Of a DNA stretch of 64,000 nt, positions 1 to 8,279 are shown in pieces. The position numbers and the translations under genes were made by a program. The stretch is from contig DAOUJJ010000013.1 of the NCBI GenBank assembly GCA_034422835.1, positions 12,686-76,685 on the forward strand. Direction: 5' to 3'. The stretch is from VXMO01 sp034422835 (GTDB lineage: Bacteria > Chloroflexota > Dehalococcoidia > UBA6926). Each line of letters starts with the position of its first letter. Position 1 is the stretch's first letter. The notes below the pieces were generated by a model. The model saw only the letters and a list, made by a program, of their open reading frames with translations, had not been told where the DNA came from and ran no database searches.

Positions 1-697
1 TGTGGACATCGTCTTAGAGATGACGTCTACCTTCAACTATGACACGACCTCACTCACTGATTGGGATCGACGCAGGGTAGAGGATTCGTTTGTTCCTGCC
101 CAACACGAGTGGAACGCATTCAGACGCGAAGCCCTGAAGACTCTCAGCTCAGAATTCGGCGACGATATGGTCGCCCAAGGCAACAAGTGCATTAAGTTGA
201 AGAAAGACCCACCGAGACTGGCTGCGGATGTTGTCGTGTGCAATGACCACCGTAAGTACGTCAACGCGTACCAGTACATTGAAGGCGTGGCCCTCTACGC
301 CTTAAGGGACAAGCGATGGATCGTCAACTACCCGAAACTGTATTACCGGAATGGTGCGGATAAAAGCAGGAGTACCAGTGACCGCTTCAAGCGGACGGTT
401 CGGATGTTCAAGAATGCGAGGAATCGGCTCGTCACGGACGGACGGATCAGCGAAGAACTTGCGCCGTCATACTTCATTGAGTGCCTCGTGTACAACGCGC
501 CGGATTCTGCCTTCAAGACCGGATTTCAGGACACGTATTGCGACATCGTCAACTGGATAGTTCAGAACGATCTGGGCGGACTCATGTGCCAGAACGGCCA
601 AATGCCTCTCTTCGGTCCCACGCCCGAACAATGGTCTCTGGCGGATGCCAAAGCTCTCGGAAGCGCCCTCGTGACCCTGTGGAACAATTGGGGATAA
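1..697 (+). CDS. CD-NTase (cGAS/DncV-like nucleotidyltransferase) of a CBASS system, 5' end outside the window
   Basis: Synthesises a cyclic oligonucleotide alarm signal on phage infection, in the CBASS family. The window opens inside the catalytic motif: base 1 is the last base of a codon and the next codons read V-D-I-V-L-E-M-T-S-T-F, the usual continuation of a G-S...D-x-D-I-V nucleotidyltransferase motif. The GTG at position 2 is therefore most likely an internal Val and not a start. The third catalytic Asp is seen in LAADVVVC (Asp about 76 residues from base 2). Further family-like text is YPKLYYRNGADKS, RFKRTVRMFKNARNRL and SYFIECLVYNAPDSAF. Stop TAA at 695-697. The next gene starts 10 bp later and encodes a Cap15-like effector, which supports the CBASS reading. 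The product nucleotide cannot be inferred. The family call is strong; the missing N-terminus is a window artefact. Confidence 0.85.
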   Translation, partial: VDIVLEMTSTFNYDTTSLTDWDRRRVEDSFVPAQHEWNAFRREALKTLSSEFGDDMVAQGNKCIKLKKDPPRLAADVVVCNDHRKYVNAYQYIEGVALYALRDKRWIVNYPKLYYRNGADKSRSTSDRFKRTVRMFKNARNRLVTDGRISEELAPSYFIECLVYNAPDSAFKTGFQDTYCDIVNWIVQNDLGGLMCQNGQMPLFGPTPEQWSLADAKALGSALVTLWNNWG

Positions 698-707
698 GCG
701 GGCCTTG

Positions 708-1289
708 ATGCACTCATACGACCTTGAGGGGCGTGGACGGATATACGCGGGGCTGGCGATCCTCAGTGTGACGCTGGTGTGGCTGTTGGATTGGAGCTTG
801 AACTTCACGGATGTTGACCCGCCATGGTGGTTCAGCGCTCCCTCTGTTGCGGGCCTCTACACGATGCTCTACTGGGTATTCGACCGTCATGTTTGGCGGT
901 GGAGGTTCCTACGCCGACTCGGCCTGCTATCGGTGCCTGACTTGAACGGCGCATGGACGGGTGAAATCGATTCCTCTTTCGGCGGGGAGGGCACGAACAG
1001 AGACATCAAGGTGAACATCAGGCAAAGGTGGGCGTCGATATTGATTACTCTCCAAGCCGGTGAGTCGATTTCGCGCAGCACAATGGCGGCCGTAGCGGCC
1101 CGGGACACGGACAGCCCCGAACTGACGTATACATACTTGAACGAACCCCATGGAAGGGCGGCTGACACCATGCAAATGCATCGGGGCACATGTACGCTCC
1201 GGCTGGCCGGCGACCGGCTTGAGGGCAACTACTACACGGGCCGGGGCAGAGGCACGGTAGGAGAATTAAAGCTGAAGAGGAATGCGTGA
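708..1289 (+). CDS. Cap15-like CBASS effector: two TM helices plus beta-barrel domain
   Basis: Predicted membrane effector that senses the cyclic nucleotide made by the upstream CD-NTase and disrupts the inner membrane, as known for Cap15. The 193-residue protein has two N-terminal hydrophobic helices (about residues 10-30, IYAGLAILSVTLVWLLDW, and 42-58) and then a soluble domain with the beta-barrel signature: PDLNGAWTGEI, a V-x-I-x-Q-x-W strand (VNIRQRWASILITL), LTYTYLNEP, H-R-G-T-C-T-L, L-E-G-N-Y-Y-T-G-R-G and a closing G-E-L-K-L-K-R. I chose ATG 708; a TTG directly before it would add one residue. It lies 10 bp behind the CD-NTase and is probably co-translated. No cap2/cap3 genes follow, so the system looks like the minimal two-gene type I. 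The assignment rests on fold-level pattern and context. Confidence 0.8.
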   Translation: MHSYDLEGRGRIYAGLAILSVTLVWLLDWSLNFTDVDPPWWFSAPSVAGLYTMLYWVFDRHVWRWRFLRRLGLLSVPDLNGAWTGEIDSSFGGEGTNRDIKVNIRQRWASILITLQAGESISRSTMAAVAARDTDSPELTYTYLNEPHGRAADTMQMHRGTCTLRLAGDRLEGNYYTGRGRGTVGELKLKRNA

Positions 1290-1362
1290 ACACATATAGC
1301 GGCTACCATCGGATTCCTGCGTACCCCTACAACGAACTCAGGCCAAACCTAGGAGCCAAGCC

Positions 1363-4300
1363 ATGCAGATAGTTGAAGGCAACCTGGTCTACTCCGCGAC
1401 GGATCTTGTCGCATTTCTTGAATGTGGACATCTTTCAAATCTGGAGCGGTCCGCAGCACTAGGTGCTCTCACCAAGCCTAACCAGATCGACCCCATACTC
1501 GATCGCATTGCCGAACGAGGAGAGCGCCACGAGAAACTCTTTTTGGAGTCGCTACACGCTGAGCCCGTCCAAATCTTAGAAGTTAGCTTGGATGAGACTC
1601 TCCCGAGTGGAAAGCGCCTGCTGAAAGGTTGTGACGACACCCTTGGTGCGATGCGTAGTGGTGTAGACACGATATATCAGGCTGTGCTCTTTGATGGCCG
1701 GCGTTTAGGTTATGCGGATTTCCTGAGGCGTGTTGAACGACCTAGCGACTTGGGACCATGGAGCTACGAAGTCTGGGATACGAAGCTCGCAAGGCACGCA
1801 AAGGCATCAGCCGTACTTCAGCTCTGCATGTATTCCGAGATGCTAGGCGCGGTTCAAGGTGTGACGCCAGTTGAAATGCACTTGGCTCTCGGTGGGGCAC
1901 AGCAGGAGAAGGTTTCCTTCCGGGTGGCCAACTATGCCGCCTACTATAGGCTTGTGCGGAGAGATTTTGAGTCTAGCCTCGATCTGCCGCTAGCCAATCC
2001 ATTGCAGACCACTCCTGAGCCAGTGGAGCACTGCGCTATGTGTCGGTGGAGTTCTCAATGTCAGGCTAAATGGCGTCAGGAAGACGACCTAACCCTCGTT
2101 GCAAATCTGTCATCTCGACAGCGCCGTCTACTTCGCGGTGCTGGAGTGAATACCCGCACGGGACTCGCAGAAGACCTGCCTCAGCGATTAGATGGTATGG
2201 GTGAAGAGGTACTAGGTAGGCTACATCTTCAGGCTAAGATCCAAGTTCGAGGTGAACGGGATGGTATGACCATATCGGAGCACATTGAACCACCGCGGGA
2301 TCGCGATGGGGCATTGATCTCGAATCACGGACTACTGATGCTCCCTGAGCCATCCACTGGTGACCTTTTCTTCGACATTGAGGGTGACCCATTCTTCAGT
2401 TCCAAAGATGTGGATGGGATCGATTACCTATTCGGAGTTATGGAGGTAATCGAGAAAGATTCATTTGACCATCCGGAATTCCACTCATTTTGGGCGATCG
2501 AAGATGAAACGGTAACCCAGCAAGGTGAGCGAAGGGCGTTTGAGACTCTTGTCGACTTCTTCATGGACCGTCTTGAGGCAGACCCAAAGCTGCACATCTA
2601 TCATTACGCACCTTACGAACCGACCGCCATGAAGAGGCTCGCCGGTCGTTACGGAACTCGCGAGAACGAGATTGACCAGCTACTGCGCGGAGGAGTCTTC
2701 GTCGACCTGTATCGCGCCGTACGGCAAGGAATTCGTGCCTCCGTTGAGAGTTACTCTCTCAAGCACTTAGAACCACTTTACAATTTCAGGCGAGAGATTG
2801 ATCTCCGGGATGCTGGGACAAGCATTGTTGAGTTCGAAACGTGGCTTGAACTCGGTGATGGAGAACAGCGAACAGAACTACTTGCGGACATCGAGAGCTA
2901 TAACCGTGATGACTGTCTTTCGATCGTCTACTTGAGAAAGTGGCTTGAAGGTCAGCGTATCGAATTGGCCAACGAATTGGGGCACGCCCTTCCTAGACCA
3001 AGCGTAATTCAACCAGAAGAGAGGGAGGATAGTGAAACTCAAAATGAAGTTAGTCGAGTAGTATCTGCACTGATTGATGACTTGCCTGAATCGACCGACT
3101 CCATGACGGATGTCCAAAGAGGGCGATGGTTGTTAGCTCAACTGCTCAATTGGCACCGACGTGAGGACAGATCTCTCTGGTGGAGGTACTTTTATGTTGT
3201 CAAGGAGCTGACTGATGCTGAACGTCGAGAGGAACCAGACTGTTTAGGCGAGTTAACCTTCGATAAATCTTGGTCAGACCCCGCGCCAAATTCCCGGTCA
3301 AACATTTATCGCTTCAGTTTTCAGCCGCAGGAACATGACATCCGGATCGGGATCAGGCCACTTGACCCTGAGATTGAAAAAACTGTTGGTGAAGTTGTAA
3401 GCCTGGACGATGAGCATGGCACCATTGATATCAAACGAGCCAAGTCACAGCCTGCCCCAACACCAACTTCATTAGTTCCGTTCGAGTATGTCAATCCTAG
3501 ACCTAAGCCAGAGAGTTTGCTCAGTATAGCCAACTGGGTGCTAACAAACGACATGAGTGCATCAGGAAGATTCCAGGTCGCCCGCGATTTATTGGCCAGA
3601 AGGCCTCCTCGTTTTGCGAGGCATGTTGAAGGAGAGCGCCTGCGCAAAGACACCGAGGACGCTCAGGACGCAGCACGACGGCTAGTCAAGGAATTGAATA
3701 GGAGTTACCTCGCGATCCAAGGCCCACCGGGTTCTGGCAAGAGCACGGTGGGAGCAACAATGATCGTCGATCTCCTAGAAGATGGTCAGCGCATAGGCGT
3801 TACAGCCAATAGCCACAAGGTCATTGGCGAGTTGCTCACGAAGGTTGCTAAGGAAGCCAAATCCCGGTCTCTCGCCACAAGAATCGGACAACGCTCGACC
3901 GATGCTCCAACATTCAGTGGCGCTATTCATCTCAGAAACAATGATGATGCACGAAATGCACTTGCTAACGGTGAAGCAAATGTCGTTGGTGGAACTTCTT
4001 GGCTCTGGTCGAGACAAGATATGGCAGACTCCATCGATATCCTATTCGTCGACGAAGCTGGGCAAATGTCGCTAGCCGATGTGCTTGCAGCATCTCCTAG
4101 CGCAAAGAACGTTGTATTGCTCGGCGATCCGCAGCAGCTCGATCAGCCTTTACAGGGAACTCACCCACCGGGAGCGGAGGGGTCAGCCCTAGCGCATGTG
4201 CTCGACGGGGCTCAGGTGATGCCCGACGACCTCGGCCTATTCCTAGATGGAACTTGGCGGCTTCACCCACAAATCACAGCCTATACGTCCGAAGTGTTTT

Positions 4301-4857
4301 ACGAAGGTCGTCTACATTCTCACGATGGGCGCGAACTGCTTGAACTGAAGGGTAAACCTCCACTGAATGGAACCGGCTTAAGATTCATCCCGGTGACCCA
4401 TACAGCGCAATCAAGCGAGTCCATTGAAGAGGTGTCGCAAATATCTCAATTGCTCCGTCAGTTGCTGGAATCAAATGCAGCGTACCGAGATGCGAATGCA
4501 GCGACTCATCGCCTTGATAGCGATGGCGTGCTATTGATTACGCCATACAACGATCAGGTTCGGGCTCTAAGCAAGGAACTGCCCAATTTCCGAATCGGGA
4601 CTGTCGACAAATTTCAAGGGCAAGAGGCCCCGATCTCAATTTACTCCATGGCAACGAGTTCCATAGATGAGGCACCCCGAGGCATGGAATTCCTCTACAG
4701 CCTTAATCGGCTGAACGTTGCAACTAGCCGGGCACAGTGCCTAGCTGTCGTCGTAGCCAGTCCTGAACTCTTGAGGGTACGCTGCCGCACTCCTCGCCAA
4801 ATGCGCCTGGCAAATGCTCTCGCAATGTTTGTAGAGATGGCGGACAAGCAAGACTAG
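1363..4857 (+). CDS. TM0106-family RecB-like nuclease / RNase H-like / SF1 helicase fusion
   Basis: A 1164-residue nucleic-acid processing enzyme with three modules. The N-terminal RecB/Cas4-like nuclease has four Cys placed as in Fe-S-containing members: Cys21, then Cys224, Cys227 and Cys233 (CAMCRWSSQC). The middle RNase H-like exonuclease domain has FFDIEGDPFF, YHYAPYEP and YNRDDCLS. The C-terminal superfamily-1 (Dna2/Nam7-type) helicase has Walker A GPPGSGKS at 787-794, Walker B DEAGQ at 897-901, GDPQQLDQP, TVDKFQGQE and NVATSRAQ. All motifs look intact. An AGGAG ribosome-binding site precedes ATG 1363. It follows the CBASS effector by 73 bp on the same strand and by eye is less GC-rich than the metabolic genes. 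It could be a general repair enzyme or part of the defence island; the sequence does not decide. Confidence 0.85.
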   Translation: MQIVEGNLVYSATDLVAFLECGHLSNLERSAALGALTKPNQIDPILDRIAERGERHEKLFLESLHAEPVQILEVSLDETLPSGKRLLKGCDDTLGAMRSGVDTIYQAVLFDGRRLGYADFLRRVERPSDLGPWSYEVWDTKLARHAKASAVLQLCMYSEMLGAVQGVTPVEMHLALGGAQQEKVSFRVANYAAYYRLVRRDFESSLDLPLANPLQTTPEPVEHCAMCRWSSQCQAKWRQEDDLTLVANLSSRQRRLLRGAGVNTRTGLAEDLPQRLDGMGEEVLGRLHLQAKIQVRGERDGMTISEHIEPPRDRDGALISNHGLLMLPEPSTGDLFFDIEGDPFFSSKDVDGIDYLFGVMEVIEKDSFDHPEFHSFWAIEDETVTQQGERRAFETLVDFFMDRLEADPKLHIYHYAPYEPTAMKRLAGRYGTRENEIDQLLRGGVFVDLYRAVRQGIRASVESYSLKHLEPLYNFRREIDLRDAGTSIVEFETWLELGDGEQRTELLADIESYNRDDCLSIVYLRKWLEGQRIELANELGHALPRPSVIQPEEREDSETQNEVSRVVSALIDDLPESTDSMTDVQRGRWLLAQLLNWHRREDRSLWWRYFYVVKELTDAERREEPDCLGELTFDKSWSDPAPNSRSNIYRFSFQPQEHDIRIGIRPLDPEIEKTVGEVVSLDDEHGTIDIKRAKSQPAPTPTSLVPFEYVNPRPKPESLLSIANWVLTNDMSASGRFQVARDLLARRPPRFARHVEGERLRKDTEDAQDAARRLVKELNRSYLAIQGPPGSGKSTVGATMIVDLLEDGQRIGVTANSHKVIGELLTKVAKEAKSRSLATRIGQRSTDAPTFSGAIHLRNNDDARNALANGEANVVGGTSWLWSRQDMADSIDILFVDEAGQMSLADVLAASPSAKNVVLLGDPQQLDQPLQGTHPPGAEGSALAHVLDGAQVMPDDLGLFLDGTWRLHPQITAYTSEVFYEGRLHSHDGRELLELKGKPPLNGTGLRFIPVTHTAQSSESIEEVSQISQLLRQLLESNAAYRDANAATHRLDSDGVLLITPYNDQVRALSKELPNFRIGTVDKFQGQEAPISIYSMATSSIDEAPRGMEFLYSLNRLNVATSRAQCLAVVVASPELLRVRCRTPRQMRLANALAMFVEMADKQD

Positions 4858-5178
4858 TTGACGGCGTTAAGGGAAATGCAAACAAACAAATTCGAGCGGA
4901 GGGGAGCGGCCTAGCTCCTAGTAAGTTGCCGAGCACAGGCACCCTTACAAGATCGGCATTTGCCCGGATGCTCGCAAGTGTCCAACTGTTCACACTCATT
5001 TCTGCCTCTCACAACGCCACCTCAAACCGAAACGTTCGCAGTATCATCCCGTTAGGCCCATATCCCACCGCTGCAAAACAACAAGACTGGGGAGTGGCGG
5101 TTCCGCCACTCCCCAGTCTTCACACCGTCTTTACAGCCAACGTTCCGGTATCAAACCGGTAGGCGCTGTGAGATTCCT
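4858..5178. other. Intergenic region between convergent genes
   Basis: About 320 bp separate the helicase fusion (plus strand) from the betaine-binding protein gene (minus strand). The only clear structure is the terminator hairpin at 5085-5118. Short open frames here show no recognisable protein pattern or ribosome-binding site. Confidence 0.6.
5085..5118 (-). terminator. Rho-independent terminator of the glycine-betaine transporter operon
   Basis: A perfect 16-bp inverted repeat (GACTGGGGAGTGGCGG and its complement) around a 2-base centre. Read on the minus strand it is followed by TTGTTGTTTTGC, a T-rich tail, and it lies about 60 bp past the stop of the binding-protein gene. The plus-strand side has a weaker T tail, so it may act in both directions. 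Confidence 0.8.
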
Positions 5179-6183
5179 TTAGGGAATCCAGGCCCTCCAG
5201 ACCGACTCATTGGCATCAACCCACTCCTGCGCGGCGGCGCGCACCGGGAGGTCGTTCTCAGTCAGGTTGAGCACAATCTCGTTCTGTTGTGCGTTGGTCA
5301 TCCGGAAGTTGACGAGGAACTCGTACGCCTCCGGGAACTCATCTTGAAGGCCGGGCCAAATCAGCTTGGCAACGGGATCCGTTGGGTAGCCGCAGTCATA
5401 CCTCTCGCCGTCCGGATAGCAGTCTGTGGTCCATTCCGGCATCTCAATCTGGATGAGGTTGTACTTGGCGTGTGCCCAGTGGGGTTCCCAAAGGTACGTC
5501 ATGACTGGGTCGCCTCGCTGGAATGCGGCGTCCAGCTCGGCAAGCGCCGCGCCCTCAGACCCGGCGAATACCACCTGGAAGTCGACGCCAAATGCTTCAA
5601 GACGCTCCTCGGGTCTCGTATCCCACGCCGGAGTGAACTCAAGGAGTCTCCCGCTCGTTCCCGTGTCACTCGTTGCAAAGACAGACTTGTACTGATTCAT
5701 GTCGTTAACGGTTTGGAGGTCGGGGGCAACGGCCTCGATGCCACGCTCAGAGTCTCCGTTGATGACGTAGGACGGCACATACCAGCCACCTGTGCCACTA
5801 ATGCCGACCGGCCCCATGCGGTCCACCGTGGCCTCGTCAGCGTCGACGTATTCGGTAAGAAGATCAGCGCTGTATGACGGCCAGTTGCAGCACACAAAGT
5901 GGAAGTCGCCATTTTCGAGCCCAAGGAAGAGGGGCGCCGAATCGGCGGGCGCGAACTTGGTCGCGACCGTATGGCCCATCTCTTGCTCCAACAGGATCTG
6001 CGCCACAGCTGTCACGACAAGCTGACCGTTCCAATCCTGGTCGACGAGATAGAGGGTCCCCATCTCTTCCATTTCATCCGTCTCTGCATCGTCGGCCTGT
6101 TCACATGCCAGACCTGCCGCGAGGGCGACGGTCAACAGCAGTGCCAACGGGATGGCAACCCAGGCCTTTCTCAGTCTCTTCAT
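5179..6183 (-). CDS. opuAC: Glycine betaine/proline-type ABC transporter substrate-binding lipoprotein
   Basis: A 334-residue extracytoplasmic receptor for a quaternary-amine osmoprotectant transporter. It begins MKRLRKAWVAIPLALLLTVA with a lipobox ending LAAGLAC, so it should be a lipid-anchored protein. The mature part fits the OpuAC/ProX family: DQDWNGQLVVTAVAQILLEQ, FHFVCCNWPSYS, GTGGWYVPSYVI, DPVMTYLWEPHWAHAKYN and a C-terminal Trp-rich end. I chose ATG 6183 because GGGAGAA precedes it and the signal peptide starts there; an upstream in-frame start would add 12 residues. It is the last gene of a three-gene minus-strand operon (ATPase, permease, binding protein). The exact substrate (betaine, proline betaine, carnitine) is not determined. 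Confidence 0.9.
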   Translation of the reverse strand: MKRLRKAWVAIPLALLLTVALAAGLACEQADDAETDEMEEMGTLYLVDQDWNGQLVVTAVAQILLEQEMGHTVATKFAPADSAPLFLGLENGDFHFVCCNWPSYSADLLTEYVDADEATVDRMGPVGISGTGGWYVPSYVINGDSERGIEAVAPDLQTVNDMNQYKSVFATSDTGTSGRLLEFTPAWDTRPEERLEAFGVDFQVVFAGSEGAALAELDAAFQRGDPVMTYLWEPHWAHAKYNLIQIEMPEWTTDCYPDGERYDCGYPTDPVAKLIWPGLQDEFPEAYEFLVNFRMTNAQQNEIVLNLTENDLPVRAAAQEWVDANESVWRAWIP

Positions 6184-6299
6184 TATTTCTCCCCTGTCTG
6201 TTAGTGGCGCGACAGACAACCATGGTCGGTTGCCTTGTTCCGGTTGGTCACATACACAATCCTCCTTACCGGGTTTGTGGGCTTTTATCCTGATTAGCC

Positions 6300-8279
6300 C
6301 TATCTCAATGCTCCGGCTGTCATCGCAGCCCGCTGCTTTCCTTGGGTCATTCGATCAAGAACCATCGCCATGAAGACAATGGTCATGCCTGCAATCAGAC
6401 CTTCGCCCATCTCCAGCCGAATGGAGGTGATGAAGACTATTTGTCCCAGACCGCCGCCGCCTACCAATCCGGCGATGATCACCATTGCCAGCACCATGAT
6501 GATGGTCTGGTTGACGCCCATCATGATTGTCGGCATGGCCAACGGTATCTTGACCTGGAGCATCGTCTGGAGCGCTGTTGATCCATGAGACATCGCTGTC
6601 TCGATTGCCTGGGCCGGCACCCCCTTGATTCCAAGACTGGTCATCCGAATCACCGGAGGAAGCGCATAGACCGATGTGGCGATGATGCCGACCAGCGGGC
6701 CAATGCCCCAGAGCATGATCACGGGTATCAGATACACGAAGATCGGCATGGTCTGCATCGTGTCCATAATGGGGCGCAGGATCGACTCGAACGTCCTGCT
6801 CTGGGACGCGATGGCGCCAAGTATGACCCCCACGACTACAGTGAACACTCCCGCCGTTAGCACCTGGCTCAGTGTCTCAACGGTCATGTCCCAAAGCCCG
6901 CCGATGCCCGCAAACACAAGCCCCAAGACGGCGAGCAGGGCCACACGCCATCCTGCGGCGAAGTAAGCGGCGACCGCCGCGATTACCATCAGTGCAGGCC
7001 ATGGAAGCCAAAGCAAGAACGTATTAACCGGCGCGAAACCGATCTCGCGGAACAGGACGTCACGGCTCCAGCTGGTGGCAAAGTGAATGTGTACAGCCAT
7101 CCAATCAACCACCATGTTGATCTGATCTGTGAGTGAGAAGGTGAGCTCTTCGGGGAAGTCTCTCAGTGGCGCAATGAACGCGCCAAGCAGGGCCAAAAGG
7201 CCCAGGATCGTGATCGTCAGTATGTTTTTCCCTGGCATTCTTCGGAGTGTCTGGGTATTTGATCCGTCTGTAGAGGAATCGCCGGAGGAATTCGGAGTGG
7301 CGCTTTGGGGACCGGACCGCGCAAGGGCGTAACTGAACCTGTCCAGGATGATGGCCAGGAGAACGATTGCTATGCCGCTCTGCAGCCCATCCCCGGCGTC
7401 CACCTCTCTCAATGACAGCCAGACATCCCGGCCGAGTCCCTCCACGCCGACCAGCGCAGTAATGATCACCATGGCGACCGCCATCATGATGGTTTGGTTG
7501 ACGCCCATCATGATTGAGCCCTTGGCCAATGGAATCTGAACGTGAAATAACGTCTGGGCGGGTGTTGATCCATGAGATTGGGCTGTTTCGACAACTGCCT
7601 GTGGAACATGGCGGATGCCCAGGTTGGTCAGTCTGATGACGGGCGCAATGGAGTACACCACAGTCAGGAAAACGCCCTGCGCGCCGGCCACGCCAAACAG
7701 GACCAGCGCCGGGATGAGGTACACGAAGGCGGGCAGAACCTGCATCGTGTCGAGAAGTGGGCGGACAAGTGATTCGAATCGATTGCTGAAGGCGGCGAGT
7801 ATACCAATGGGCACCCCAATCCCGACGGCGATGAGCACGGAAACCCCCACCATGCTCAGCGTGACCATTGCGGAGTCCCAGAACCCAATCAGACCTGTGA
7901 ACAACGCGGCCAGACCGCTGAACACTCCCAACCATTTGCCGCCAAGCCTGAACCCCAGAAGTGAAACCCCCGCCACGACAAGCGGCCATGGGAGCCAGAG
8001 TAAAACGGCGTCGAGTCCGGCAATGCCCGCGTCAAGCACGCTGGAGATAGGATTGAAGAACCAGGCGAAACTGTCGCCGACCCAATCAAAAGCCGTGTCG
8101 ATGGCCCCTTGGACGGGTAGTTCCCAGCTCTCAGGCCAGTTACCAAAGTCGGTATTTGCGTTGTTCGTTGCCAGCGTGTAGGCGAGGAGATAGGTGGCCG
8201 CACCGAGTGCGGCCCACAAGACCCACTTGAATCGGGACTCGCGGATATAGCGAAGCTGCAGAGTCTCCGAGCGGATCAC
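6300..8279 (-). CDS. opuAB: Glycine betaine ABC transporter permease, two permease domains fused in tandem
   Basis: A 659-residue inner-membrane permease. The usual ProW/OpuAB permease is about half this length, and here two complete BPD_transp_1 domains occur in series. Each half has its own EAA-type loop: AQSHGSTPAQTLFHVQIPLA in the first and AMSHGSTALQTMLQVKIPLA in the second, followed by IMMGVNQTIMM or IMMGVNQTIIM. The protein may supply both membrane subunits of the transporter from one chain. Start GTG 8279 overlaps the stop of the upstream ATPase gene (GTGA overlap), so translation is coupled. The binding-protein start follows 116 bp downstream. Confidence 0.92.
   Translation of the reverse strand: MIRSETLQLRYIRESRFKWVLWAALGAATYLLAYTLATNNANTDFGNWPESWELPVQGAIDTAFDWVGDSFAWFFNPISSVLDAGIAGLDAVLLWLPWPLVVAGVSLLGFRLGGKWLGVFSGLAALFTGLIGFWDSAMVTLSMVGVSVLIAVGIGVPIGILAAFSNRFESLVRPLLDTMQVLPAFVYLIPALVLFGVAGAQGVFLTVVYSIAPVIRLTNLGIRHVPQAVVETAQSHGSTPAQTLFHVQIPLAKGSIMMGVNQTIMMAVAMVIITALVGVEGLGRDVWLSLREVDAGDGLQSGIAIVLLAIILDRFSYALARSGPQSATPNSSGDSSTDGSNTQTLRRMPGKNILTITILGLLALLGAFIAPLRDFPEELTFSLTDQINMVVDWMAVHIHFATSWSRDVLFREIGFAPVNTFLLWLPWPALMVIAAVAAYFAAGWRVALLAVLGLVFAGIGGLWDMTVETLSQVLTAGVFTVVVGVILGAIASQSRTFESILRPIMDTMQTMPIFVYLIPVIMLWGIGPLVGIIATSVYALPPVIRMTSLGIKGVPAQAIETAMSHGSTALQTMLQVKIPLAMPTIMMGVNQTIIMVLAMVIIAGLVGGGGLGQIVFITSIRLEMGEGLIAGMTIVFMAMVLDRMTQGKQRAAMTAGALR

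Noticed and set aside
2..697. GTG at position 2 as the start of the first gene
   Set aside because: It falls within the nucleotidyltransferase D-V-D-I-V motif, so the gene begins before the window.
4926..5162. Small gene between the helicase fusion and the betaine operon
   Set aside because: The frame runs over the terminator hairpin and has no ribosome-binding site or family pattern.
7770..7790. GATTCGAATC as a tRNA T-arm
   Set aside because: It lies in the permease coding region with no acceptor or anticodon arms around it; no tRNA was found in the window.
7105..7989. Long open frame opposite in frame to the betaine permease
   Set aside because: Arg/Gly/Pro-rich shadow of the permease with no family pattern or ribosome-binding site.
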